Assembly (NCBI RefSeq): GCF_016859285.1
Contig: NC_053412.1
Span: 3,601,289 to 3,665,288, forward strand
Source of the DNA: Xiphias gladius
Taxonomy: Eukaryota; Chordata; Actinopteri; Istiophoriformes; Xiphiidae
Length of the DNA stretch: 64,000 nucleotides
Reading direction: 5' to 3'
This document shows, piece after piece, positions 1 through 25,100 of this stretch. Position numbers and translations under genes: made by a program. How positions within the stretch are numbered: position 1 is the stretch's first letter; each line of letters opens with the position of its first letter. A model generated the notes under the pieces. That model did not search any database. It was not told where the DNA came from and saw only the letters and a list, made by a program, of their open reading frames with translations.

Positions 1-544
1 TGAGTTATTTTGTTGTGATGTGAGCATTTGTCCAAAATGTCATATTGATGAGGAAATTAAACCGAAAAGTTCTGGTTACAATGACTTACCTTTACAATTA
101 GCTGCTGCAACTAGCAAATAAAGATATTAGGGATTGGCATGCATATATATATATCCTTTTAACATCTAATATAGCTACAGTAAATGTTTATAAAGTTTCT
201 AAAATACAACAAAAGGCGACAAAACATGAGGAAAAGTAACATTAGTTCAGTTAATCCGTGCAAAAACAATGAAGCATAAAGCATTCTTCCTTCTGTATTA
301 AAGTATATTCACAATGGCTGCTCCTTAAGGTACCCCCTGCACTGTACCCCACTTAGTACAGGCTGTATCCCCCTACCCCCTATAAACCACATTGGATTCT
401 CCCACTTCCTGTTTGACTGTCTGCCCTTTTACCTGGTGGTAGCAACGAATTGGCGCACGTGCAACAACCATTTGGGTATCATTGTTAAATTAACGCGTTG
501 CCATGGATTTAAGTGTATTTATAAAGAAAGCGTACATGTGGTTC

Positions 545-985
545 TTTCCTCGACTTGTTATGTTACACGGTTGCCAGCTGAAACAAGCAGGTTGTCCACA
601 TGTTAGCTAGGTTAGCATGCTCTACCCCACATGCTCTGTTGTTCAGCTAAAGCTCAACATACCAGGGCTTGTTGACTGATATCTTCAGATAATTTTTTTT
701 TTTTGCCTTATATTATTGATAGGAAATGTAATGTAAAAACAAATTAAGAGATTGGGTGCTTTTATTTTATTTTTTAGGCCCTGGTCTAATTTGTTTTTAC
801 TCTATATTTATCTCTAAATATTTATCAGTAATGAGGAAAAAAAAATCAGAAAACGCTAGTCAACAATCACTGGTATATTGTTCAGCTAGGACTATGTGGG
901 GTGGAGCATGCTAACTTAGCTAACATTTGAACAACCTGCTTATTTCAGTTTGCAACCTGACATAACTGACAAGTTGATGAATGAA
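545..985. repeat. Foldback (long inverted repeat) element, MITE-like
   Basis: The two arms, about 545-755 and 785-985, are imperfect reverse complements of each other. Matching blocks include AAGCAGGTTGT with its partner ACAACCTGCTT, GTTAGCATGCTC with GAGCATGCTAAC, a CCCACAT block, and near the loop GTAAAAACAAATTA with TAATTTGTTTTTAC. Only about 30 bases separate the arms, so nearly the whole element could fold into one hairpin. There is no open frame of useful length. This fits a non-autonomous foldback or MITE-type DNA element; the family is not identified and no target-site duplication was established. Confidence 0.72.
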
Positions 986-1387
986 CTGTCCTTGTTCACT
1001 AAGCTGAGTTGTACTCTCAAGTCATCGATGAAAAACACGTGCAAAAACTACATGTGATCCAAGTGATGGCTCCATCAAAGTCTTACAAAGTCCAACAAAG
1101 CACATACACTGCCCCCCTCCCCTCTGAAACATACACCTGCAGCAAGTCTACCTGGTTGATGACTAAATGTTGAGATTACATACGTAACAGGTCTTCTATT
1201 CTAGTTTGCGAAACTCTTCTAACATTTATTAAAAATACTTTGATGCAATTTCAACTAAAATTTTTGCTGGTCTTGGTTTTCTGTCCCATAACCCCCTACT
1301 TCTATCTCTCCAAACATCGGGAGGGGACACGGCCCCCTCCCTCACCCACCACCGTGGGACTGCTTTTTGGTGCTCCAGGTACTGACA

Positions 1388-1465
1388 ACGGACAGGATTC
1401 GAACCAGACACTGCACCAGTGGCGCCTTACGGTCACAAACAATCCCACCACGCCACCGAGTCCCC
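1388..1465 (-). repeat. tRNA-like unit with consensus B box
   Basis: On the minus strand this segment carries TGGCGTGGTGG, one mismatch from a pol III A box, and 45-50 bases later an exact B-box consensus, GGTTCGAATCC (plus-strand 1395-1405). The first four bases GGAC can pair with GTCC near the 3' end, as in an acceptor stem, but the other stem positions pair poorly. I read it as a tRNA-derived repeat or pseudogene rather than a working tRNA. It heads a series of similar units extending to about 1930. Confidence 0.55.
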
Positions 1466-1489
1466 TTCGCATTTGGCCTTTGTTTCGGA

Positions 1490-1930
1490 GCGCTTTTGAG
1501 GCTACACTCTGGGTGTTGGACTTCAAAATTGGGATTGAACTCATGTCCTCAAAATACCTGTAGAGGTGTCTAACCCCTTGAGCTACTGGCCCAGAGACAA
1601 TGACAGCATCATTTTCAAAGCTTTTTCAGTCTTTCCTTTGAGTGTCAGGCCTGTAAATTCATGAGATTAGCTGAGGATCAGGCCCTAAACCTCCTTTCTG
1701 GAGCAGCCCTCTAACCCCTTGAGCCACTGGGTCAGAGACAATGAGTATAGTATTTTTAAGCTTTTCATTCCTTCCTCCAGGCGTTGGACTTTAAAAATCA
1801 TGAAGTTGCCTGAGGCTCGAACTCTCGACCTTATGACTTTGGAGAGAGCCCTCTAACACTTTGAGCTACAGCAGCTCTCCATCGCACAGCATTTCCTTTA
1901 GAGCTTTTTGGTCTTTCGTCTGAGGGTTGG
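1490..1930 (-). repeat. Tandem array of diverged units of about 145 bp, each with a tRNA-like segment
   Basis: At least three diverged copies follow one another at about 1490-1610, 1617-1750 and 1760-1900, with a partial fourth to about 1955. Each copy has a segment related to AGCTTTTTCAGTCTTTCCTT, then a GTTGGACTTCAAAAT-like segment, then an antisense tRNA-like segment. On the minus strand the latter reads like TAGCTCAAGGGGTTAGA (A-box-like) followed by a B-box-like GAGTTCAATCC or GAGTTCGAGCC; the B box of the middle copy is degraded. This looks like a local multimer of a tRNA-derived sequence. Function is unknown. Confidence 0.6.
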
Positions 1931-2944
1931 CCTTCAAAATTCTTTGACGCAATCACGAAGCTTCATAGAAGTCTTGTAACACTCGCCGTGTCTTCCCTTA
2001 ATTAAACTTTTGAATGTTCCCTTTGGATGTTGGACTTTAGTATCCAGCAGGAAAGGGATGCTCGGGTCTCATTTCTGAGCATCCCTTAGCAAACACTTAA
2101 CATCTGACCTACTCTTTGATAGCGATAAACATTCACTGGTTTTTTAAAATTCATCTATCTGTACACGTGTTCTAACCGCTGAGACGATAGTAAAGAGTGA
2201 AAAAGCAAGGACTTCATCCAGCAATTTTAGACGTCTTAAGCCTCATTATTTCACTGAGCCAAAACACAAGATGCCTTTAGTTGTCTTCCCAATCTATAGA
2301 CGTTTTCCATGTACTTGTACGCATCTATGAGCACAGGAATCCCAGACATTTTGGGTTTGAACCACTACCACACTGTTCTATTTCACAATTTCTGCATCTG
2401 TTTGTTTATCTATTGATCACAACTCACAACTATGCAATTAGTTGCTCACTTATTTTCATCTCTCTACCTTAGATTCTGCTTTGCATCAGGTGGCTCCTAC
2501 ATCATCCACCACAATCATGGTACGACAAGTACAAGTACAACTTGTTAGACCTTATCCCTTACATAAACCGGCCGCTGTATGCATGTAGAAATATATAAAT
2601 GTATAAAGATGTTTATTTGTATTTATAATCACATATATGCATTTCAGTATGTAAGCAATTATTTGTAAATGTGTTATTTTTTTAAATATATACTAAAATA
2701 AATAAAATATAATGGTTGAATTATATATTTACGTTTATTTTGCAGTATTTATTTATGTTATGTTTTGATTCCTTGATGAAAAAGGGATTTTTCATCCTCC
2801 ATACATTTATCCAACCATTGTATTACACATCAGAGTGTGACATTATAAATATACAGTCGCAGTCAGTTACACATGACATGGACCTACCGATACCCTTGTT
2901 TTCATGAACATTTTAAAAAAGGTTTGACTTGTCTGTTGGAATTT

Positions 2945-3235
2945 GGCGTCTTTGGTGTCAAAACCACACGGGGCCACGGGGCTATTTGAAATTCTGCCAC
3001 TTGGTGGCATCAGGAAACGTGGGAAGCCCACCGCAGCTTGTCACACACTGATGTGTACACAGTGTTCGGCCACAACAATATTAAAACCGGCACCCAATTT
3101 TAACGGTGTGGCTGATGGGGTGACAGCATCACAGACAGGGTTGGGCTTTCTCAATTTTGTGACGCCACCTAGTGGCAAAATTTCAAACAGCTCAGTGTGG
3201 TTTACACACTGAAGACAAGCGGGCATTCCTGCAGA
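2945..3235. repeat. Second foldback element, about 290 bp
   Basis: The left arm (about 2955-3060) and right arm (about 3115-3220) are reverse complements with mismatches. Both arms read TTTGAAATTCTGCCACT-like on one strand or the other, followed by GGTGGC and later a GGAAGCCCA / GAAAGCCCA block. As a result, the two strands in this interval translate to nearly the same peptide (LFEILPLGG), which marks the palindrome and not a gene. It is MITE-like and unrelated in sequence to the 545-985 element. Confidence 0.7.
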
Positions 3236-3389
3236 AAGACTGCAGGACATTAAAATAAGTTTTTGTCGTTAAGGAAATAAGTTAAATAACGTTAAAATGA
3301 AGGCAGTTTATAATATAAACTGGTTGACTGGTTATAGTTAAGAGTTGCAGGTTTCTATTCAATGTAAAGTGATGAGGGAAAAGACATCT

Positions 3390-4500
3390 GTAATTCAGTG
3401 TGTTTTTATTAAAACGTTTCACTCATTCAGTCCATCACAGTAACAAAAGTACCACGGTTTTGTGAAGTGTGCCATGTTAATGGTCATTTAAAAACACCAG
3501 TTAAGTATTACAAACAAAGGGTGCTACATTATGCCGTGTATAATTATTATTAACAGTTGTTTTTTTTTCCATACACCAGAAGATCGAATGTAAAAGAAGT
3601 GCAAACATTAGTAAACAAAACATAAAAATATCGGCAAATTCAGAGATTTATACAAAGTGCAACAACAACAGTTTCCTTATAGGTCGTTAAACAATTTTAA
3701 AGTGTTAGTATGTACAAAGTTTTGTGAGGCCAGGGTGAGACAATTTTTGTAAACACATTCAGACATTTTCATTTTGGTCAAGATTCACATTTAAAATTCA
3801 GGAATATTGCATCAATATATATATATGTACGCACACTTAAGTTAGCTTTGTACACAAATACATACTTTAATGTCTTGCTTGTAAAAATTACACCAAATGT
3901 GCCCAAACTAAGAGGGACTGATTAAATTTTAGCAGCATCATTGGCGCTTGTTGCCAGAGGGCAAAGACCTGATTAGTCAAAAAAAAAAAAAAAAAAAGTT
4001 TCTTTTTTTCTTACCTAAAATAAATATATAAATAAATACGCTATTGTGAGGCTCATTTCATAAAAACTGGCAGCCCTCTTCAGCAGGTTAGTATTACTGG
4101 GACCTCACAGCCAGCGGTTTTATTGCACGAGCGCAACCGGGAACAACTCCCCTCCTTGGCACGGACCAAACTGGTCAGGCGACGCGTGTGAAGCTGTCAG
4201 TGAAATGAAACCTGACACGCATATACAGTCAAATCCAGAATTAAAAAAAAAAAACCCGCCTTCCCCAAAGGAATTCTGCATAGAATCGAAGGGATGGCAT
4301 CAGAGATCAGTTCTTGCGAAGACCCTCAAGCTGTTCTAACGTCTGACTGTTCTTTGCGGGATCTCAGATTTAAGGTCGTCTTAGCAGTTACTTTTTGGTC
4401 AAACCCCGTCGGCGTCCGGCACAAAAAAAAAAAAACCATGTCGAGGTGTAGTGCGTCACCCCAGCCAGCGGGGTGCCACTGCCACCGGCTCGTCCGTTCG
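3390..4500 (-). other. 3' UTR of the SLAIN1-type gene with candidate poly(A) signal
   Basis: Downstream of the stop codon at 4501-4503 the minus-strand sequence is AT-rich with A/T homopolymers and no splice-consistent coding extension. A minus-strand AATAAA lies at 3410-3405, giving a predicted cleavage point near 3390 and a 3' UTR of about 1.1 kb. Other AT-rich candidates nearby mean the exact end is inferred. Confidence 0.55.
3405..3410 (-). terminator. Candidate polyadenylation signal AATAAA (SLAIN1-type gene)
   Basis: This is a canonical hexamer on the gene's strand about 1.1 kb after the stop codon, followed by a T/G-bearing stretch. The choice among several AT-rich candidates is inferred. 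Confidence 0.45.
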
Positions 4501-18342
<13,842 letters not shown>

Positions 18343-18532
18343 CGGACCCACAATGCAGGAAAGAACGCTGCCCCACCTCCAGTCTGGATCCGAAATGACG
18401 GACAGGTAGCTCCGGGCTCCCCCGGTCGCGCTCAGACTGGTTTCTGGATTCGGCAGCGCTAGTAATCTGTCTAGTACGCCTGTCTGGACGCTCACCCAAT
18501 GGGAGACTGATGTGGCTCCGCCCCCACGCTCG

Positions 18533-18569
<37 letters not shown>

Positions 18570-18640
18570 CAGCCTCCGCCTCCCACCTCAACCCACAGGG
18601 CCGATTACAGGTAGGAAGTGCACCTGTCGCAGACACCATT
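18343..18640 (-). promoter_or_regulatory. 5' UTR/promoter area of the SLAIN1-type gene
   Basis: GC- and CpG-rich sequence continues from exon 1 to about 18530, followed by a (CA)n tract at 18535-18567. No TATA box is obvious. The placement as promoter is inferred from the first exon. Confidence 0.4.
18535..18567. repeat. (CA)n microsatellite near the SLAIN1-type first exon
   Basis: About 16 CA units about 200 bases upstream of the start codon. It generates Cys-Val frames that are not coding. Confidence 0.95.
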
Positions 18641-19744
18641 CCGGGCTGACATCCAAATCAAGACCCGTGTGGGATTTAATTCGTGTTTCAGACCTGTAGA
18701 CCCGCAGGTCGTGTCATCGTTTCTATCGCTTTGTTTCAGGCAGATATACTTGGTCTAATCGTTCATCAATATCCTGTCGAGTGATGACTCAATTATTCCG
18801 AAGCAGAAATAGGTGTGTTATAATTAGCGCCCGCCCGCACGCGCGCGCGCACACACACACACACACCTGGTCGACATTTGTGCTAATCCGGCGACATCTT
18901 GTGGCTAAGGTTGGTCACAGCACCACACGGGAAACCTGCATGTCAGCAGGTTTGGGCAAGTTTAGTACTGAAACCACTCTGGACCAGGTCTGGACCAGGT
19001 CTAGACCTGGACTTGTCAAATCGGTACGAGATTAACAGGGAGAGTGTGAAGACTGGTTAAAATGCAAAAAGGGGCAATTTCATGACTTTTTTTTTTAAAT
19101 AAAACACATCGAGACCACATATCAGACCAGGACTATTGTCTGCATGGAAGAACACGGTGGAATTGACTTTTCCTTTTTCTTTCATAAATAAAATGAACGT
19201 CTCACAAATCTGAAAGTGGGTTTTAAACAGCGCTGTCCACCAGCCTTTCACAACATGTCGAATTTAAAAGGCTGGATTACCAACCGGCCAGGGGCCCCAG
19301 GAGCCCCAGGAGCCCCGGGGCAGGTTTCCTCCATGTCATCTGGGTCCGCTTAGTCCGACTGATGGCAAGTTCTGTGAGAAATCTGCACCAGTGATGCACA
19401 ATTTCAACGACAACCAGTAGTTAAATCGGTGGAGTAAAAAAAAAAAAAACAATACAAAACTTGGCAACAGACATGATGTAAGTCTGAAAGAATCCCTAAT
19501 CATTTCATACTTACACTGAAAACACACACAGTTTGTTCAGTTAAATGCTTTGACCCATAATTCAGTTCCAATATATGAACCAGCATGTACTTTGCTGGTA
19601 TTCAGCCTAAATGAGACCAAACTTGTCATTAAATTTGAACTGAAATACGTCAGAAAGTCTGCAGAAGACATGTCGAATGGTTAAATTCACAAGCAATCAT
19701 AACTCACACAAGAACAAAACAGAGAGAGATACAAAGAAAACCTA
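18641..19744. other. Intergenic between the SLAIN1-type gene and mrps9 (3' end)
   Basis: No exon is recognised. The stretch contains (CG/CA)n at 18838-18868, a short tandem and inverted GGACCAGGTCT repeat at 18978-19012, and a CAGGAGCCC tandem near 19290-19320. Confidence 0.6.
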
Positions 19745-20070
19745 TTTTTATATGAAAAACTTAATTTATTGACTCATATACTGATATTCATATTTGACTT
19801 TTTCGTTTATTCCTGGCCGCACACTTCCATCTGGTGGCCGAGGGCTCACACTGCAGAGCGTCGGGCCTGGGCTGCTCCTTGAAAACATGGCGGCCATGGG
19901 AGAACGTATGAAGGCATCCGGCTCGCTGTAGTTTCAAGAGCTTAATAAACAAAACAAAAACAAAACTAAGGGGGACACGGCTGACATGACATCAGTTCCT
20001 ATGGGGCCACGTTGATACCAGAAGTCGGTCTGAATGTCGCACGTTTGAGTTCGGGCAAGATCAACCCCCC
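19745..20070 (-). other. mrps9: mrps9 3' UTR
   Basis: The region follows the mrps9 stop codon (20073-20071). A minus-strand AATAAA lies at 19770-19765, about 300 bases after the stop, giving a predicted end near 19745. The boundary is inferred. Confidence 0.6.
19765..19770 (-). terminator. mrps9: mrps9 polyadenylation signal AATAAA
   Basis: Canonical hexamer on the gene's strand about 300 bases after the stop codon. Confidence 0.55.
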
Positions 20071-20162
20071 TCAGCGTTTCTTCCAGGTGAATTTCTTCCG
20101 CGCTCCCTCCTGTCCCGGCTTCTTCCTCTCCCTCACTCTGGGGTCAGGGGTCAGCAGGCCAG
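20071..20162 (-). CDS. mrps9: mrps9 exon 11 (C-terminal uS9 tail)
   Basis: Acceptor TTTTCCAG before 20162. The first codon (Ala) is split, and the exon encodes [20 protein letters not shown] and then RKKFTWKKR before TGA at 20073-20071. The Lys/Arg-rich terminus is the rRNA-contacting tail typical of uS9. Confidence 0.97.
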
Positions 20163-22090
20163 CTGGAAAACGACAGAGAGAGATGAAACAGGACGGCTGA
20201 TGTGACGCGATTGTGCTGTCACCTGTACCTTGTTGAATGCACCCAAATTGCTTCTTGGTTGCTTTTTGGATAAACGAGTTTTGATATTTTTTGTTTCAGT
20301 GTCCTGTTCACCTACATCTCAGTCTGTCGACGTGCGTTGAGGCAAGTTTTTGTTTTTTCTCTTTTTCCCTTCTTGTCATCTTTCAAATAAGCCGTACCTT
20401 AACCCGAACTTCAGCTGCAGAAGTTTCAGCCCTGATCTTGTCATAGATCATCAGCACAGAAGTGCGTCAACCAAGCATTAAGTCAAACAAGGAACAACCT
20501 GTTCCGCGGAGAACAGACGAGCCTAAAAAAAACCCAAAACAAAACATAGCATTCTAACATAGTAGCTGCCAGCGGACGGACAGAACCAATCATAATCACA
20601 GCTGCAGTTTTAGGATGGGGGCCCCAGACGGACATCGACCTATATAGGACTCCTATCTTAACCTCTTAGAGATTGAATACTCAAATTCTTCTACACACAG
20701 AATACATGGGATTAATGTACAACACAAACTAATATATGTTACAACAGCACAATCAGTTTTTTTGTATATGAGCTTCTTTTAAATTCAGGAACAGGAAGCA
20801 CTTCCTGTGGAGCGTGGCTTGAGCTTACCCAGTTGTGACTATCAAGGTGAGGCAACTGGCCACGTTGCAAGTTTGTCATATAATGAGTCATATAAAGAAC
20901 AACGGAGAGGGAAAATATTAGAGAATATAATTTAAAAAAACATAACAAAAACAAAAAACTGAACGCTGACACTGCTTTTCCTGGGACCACGTAAAGAAGG
21001 AGAAACACCAAATGAAAAATAAAGAGGTCTCCCACGGTCGTAGTTTCTGCTCTTGCGTGCATTTAAGAGCAGGGTCTATTTTGACTACTTTTTGATGAAA
21101 TTGCCAACGCACGCAAGAGGCTCGAGAGTTCGGCCGTAATGAAGAGCTATTTTGTTGGAAAAACCTAACCTACTCAGCGGGATGAGGAATGCTGCGAGCA
21201 GGTCCGAATGTTAGGAAAACAATGGGAATTTCGCAGGTTTCTTTTCATCCACTGAAAATACTTCTGTTCAGCAACACAGCCTCTAATATGAATCGCTGTA
21301 GTTTTCTCTGTCACTGTGTGTGTGTGTGTTTTAACTGAGGGACTGCAGATGAAAAAGGAGCTTTAAACCAACTCCGCTAAACTACATCAAGTGGTAACTT
21401 TATATTTAATATTCTACAAAGTGACAACCCACCTTGTCTCATGGTCTCCACGTCTCCCTCGGACAGGAAGCCGAGCAGGGCGCGGGAGATGGCGAGTCGC
21501 AGCGCCCCCGCCTGGCTGGACCTGCCGCCGCCGCTCACGGTGCACTCCAGGTCGAAGCGCCCCAGCATGCCCATGAACTGAAGCGGGAACATGAGCTGCT
21601 CTCTGGCGGCGGAGAGGTGAGGCATAAAAAGAAAGGAAAGATGAGAGGAAAGGAGAAAATGACCACGAGATGATAATAGTAATAAAAAAAAAAAAAGGAG
21701 GAGGTGAAAGAATGAAATGCGGTTGAATAGGCCGAGCAGGAGTGTGTGCTATTTAACAGATAGTGGTATCAACGGCAGAGGCTTAGCTAATTTAATGTCT
21801 GGTTGGGTGACTTCTCAGACAAGCATAGAGGATCCCGGCACTGTGAAAAGCTTTCTCTTACAATCTCACCACCGCATATTACAGGGCAGCTTCTGACTCA
21901 GCAGGAATAGGATAACGTTGTGTGTGTGCGTGCGCGTGTGTGTGTGTGTGTGAAAAAGAAAGTGTCTGTGTTCTGGATGGCGTCTCAGGCTGAATGGCCT
22001 ATGGCTGCTGACAAAGTCAATTGTCACTTCTCTGCTCCAATTACAGCCTGTCCTCACTCTGCGTGACAACACCAGCTCTGGACATTCACA

Positions 22091-22141
<51 letters not shown>

Positions 22142-25100
22142 GCACATGGACACACTAGCCTCACACACTGACACACAATCACTCAGCTGTGTAATTAACT
22201 TACTACAAGGAGATAAATAAAAAACGAGGCGATGCTGTGGAGAGTGAAAAAGCAGCTTTTTAATTTTTTGGGGGGCGAGGGGGAGTAAAACACATCATGT
22301 CTTGCATTTTAAGGAAAATGGTGTCTATGAATGAAGCGGCAGAGAAGCTGCGATGTGGAAAAAGGTTTTATTTGTCCAGAGCGGAAACACTCACACAGCT
22401 CTCCTACCTGTCTTGCAGCACGGGGAAGTACTGGAGGTAGTCTCGGCCGTTGACGGTGACGCGTCCGGAGCCGCAGTCTCGGAGAACCACAGAGGAGCTC
22501 GACGTCTTCCTACGGCCTGAGGGCGAACACACACAAACACTCAACTTCACTTCACCCATGGAAACATCTGTCCGATGTTCAAATGTCTTGCATTACAGCT
22601 GAACTTTGGTGTCCCTAAGCGGCAGCGAGAGGCAAGATCAGGTTTCAAGAAAAGAACGACGTCAACAAACTTTTTGCTCTTTTGACCTTCATTTTTCGTG
22701 TTTGGGGGAAAAGACAAAGACAGAATTTTGAGTCTATTTTGTAGATTTGGCCGTCATTTCTATAGTCTGAAGTCTCACATGGCAAGAAACAAGTCCGCCC
22801 TCATTTTCTCTTCCAAATACGTTTGACTATTTTGGGAACTTGTTTAAAATCCAAATGCACCATTTAAAAAAAAAAAAAATCCGTAAACATCTGTATTTGA
22901 GAACCACTGTTGTGCTGGTGTGTCTCTACCGTCTGAGGTGCTGAAGGCCACGCCTCTGTCGTCCCTCTCCAGCGGCGGCACCATTTGCTTCCTGGACTGG
23001 GCCTCCAGTTGCCGGCGGTAACGCAGGACAAACTCCTCCTCTGCGGCGCAGTAGGGCATGGACAGCAGGCGCTCCATCAGCTGGATGAAGCGATTGTACT
23101 GAAGACAAAGACGCGTGGGTGTCAAATTCTGCATTGTCCTCCACCAGCTCAGAAAAGTCAGTGAGAGATAAGGAGTAGGAGGAGGAAGATGGGAGGAAAG
23201 AAAATCTGCTCTTACATCATGAGTGGAGATGGTCTCCACCAGCAACGCCTCCACCTCCTCCTTTGTGAGCCACCTGCTTGTGCCTAGAGAGCTGGAGGAG
23301 ACAGACACAGCAACATTTCCGTTCAGCGCAAGGACTGAGGAAGACTGGTATGTTTACGGTGATTCTTTGCCATCATTTTCTGAGACTTAACTTTTGTCAG
23401 ACTGCCTCCATGTGAAGCAGTTTCAAGGCCTTTAAACAATTTTCAAATCTCATACTGGAATCAGGTGACTCTCTAAACCTTAAAAAAAAACAACCTTGTG
23501 TACATTTTAGCCGTCTTTCTCCTCATAAGTAGTTCAGAGAATTTGAAGAGTCAACGTAACAGACACTGAACTGCACTTTCAAACTGAATATTGTATAAAA
23601 GATCATTTTCTCCTACTACACGCAAAATACTGGCCCACATTTCCAAGGCAGAAGCTGCTTAGATTGTGAAATTAAGCAAAACAGCTTTAAAAACAAAAGG
23701 GTTTTCATGAAAATGTCAAACAATTTGTAAAATCTTTGAAAACACTGCTAACGTACCAGCATTTCAAGAGTTTTTCATTTATCCTATCATTCCCACCTGA
23801 TATGACTTGATCAAATATCACATTTTTATACACAAATTAAAAAGTAGTGGCTTTTCGCTTCTCTTCTAAAGTGTATAAAAAAAACAAAAACAAACCAAAA
23901 ACCCTTTACCTTTCTCTACTTACATCTGCTTGAAATCCTGGGAGAAGAGCCCTTTGGCTCTCAGACGGTCTTGGTGCTTCTCTAAGTTCAGGATTTTTTC
24001 GTACATTTCCTAAAGTTCACCAAAAACAACGACAACATTAAGGATTAGCACAGGGGAAAACGTGCACACATTCCAGCACACAAAATGGTGTAAGCTTATG
24101 ACAGGGTGGGAAAATCCCACCGGGGGCTGCCACCAGATGAAGGCCCCAACTCTCAGAGTGATCGCGCCATCCAAGGTCTGGGCAGTGGCCTTGCCTAAAC
24201 CTACATTGTGTCTTGTGGGCCTGGTGGAAACCTCCCGTGTGTGGCCCTTTAGGGTCAGTCACGGTAAGATCTAGGACTCTGGTATGCAGACTTGGAGTGA
24301 CTGCAGTTTGGTACTGGACTTGAAAATCAAACGGGAGCTTTCTAGATCATTTACAGTATATATGCAGGAAAATGGTCGGTGGTGCTTCGAACTTTGTGGC
24401 AACATTTCGTGTTTGTCTGTGTCCTGCCTCAACATGACAACTCCCCCGTGCGCACAGCCAGGTCCATACAGAAATGTTTTTCCCCAGTTTGGTGTCGGAG
24501 AACGTGACTGATAGAAAGCCTGAAACCAGAAGAGTCGAGGCTTGGATGGAGAACTGAATGTTCAACTATCATATATGGGTGTAATCTTCAGCTGTCCAAC
24601 TACTTACGGCCATTTAAAAAAAACTAAACAAACAAAAAAAACACCCACACACAAAAATGGCCTCTGACCCTCCAGCCTTAGCCCCTGATACAGGTCAACT
24701 TTAAAAACATGATCAGGAAAAAACATTTAAACAAGCAAATATACCAAACATTTTCTGGTTCCAGCTTCTCAAATGTGAGAATGTGCTGCTTTTTTCTCTG
24801 TTTTATATCTTTTTATATCTTTAGGGTACTTCAGAGTATCTTTGGGTTTCAGACGAAACAAGCAAAATAAAGACGACACCTTGGGGCTCAATGAACGTGT
24901 AAAGGGCAGTTTCACTTGTTGCACATTTGGTTGTTACTGAAAACAAGATCAATAGCATCCATTGCATCTGCCTCTGTACACTGACACAATAATAAGAACT
25001 TAATTTATTTGTGTATTATACTTTGCAGTTTCTGGGCTGAAGCAAAAGGTGCAAGGAAACCTGCCGGAGCCAAAACATGAAAACTAAATAAATGATGGGA

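Larger units (their letters stand above)
1..3389. other. Intergenic, repeat-rich stretch downstream of the SLAIN1-type gene
   Basis: No coding exon is supported here. The open frames are short, overlap on both strands and resemble no family I recognise. The stretch holds a long foldback element (about 545-985), an array of tRNA-like units on the minus strand (about 1388-1930), AT-rich DNA with short A/T tracts (about 2580-2760) and a second foldback element (about 2945-3235). Stretches 1-540 and 1985-2580 are AT-rich unique-looking sequence in which I see no structure. Confidence 0.6.

Noticed and set aside
1395..1405. A functional tRNA gene on the minus strand at 1388-1465
   Set aside because: The B box is exact and the A box nearly so, but acceptor and anticodon stems do not pair well enough. 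Kept as a tRNA-like repeat.
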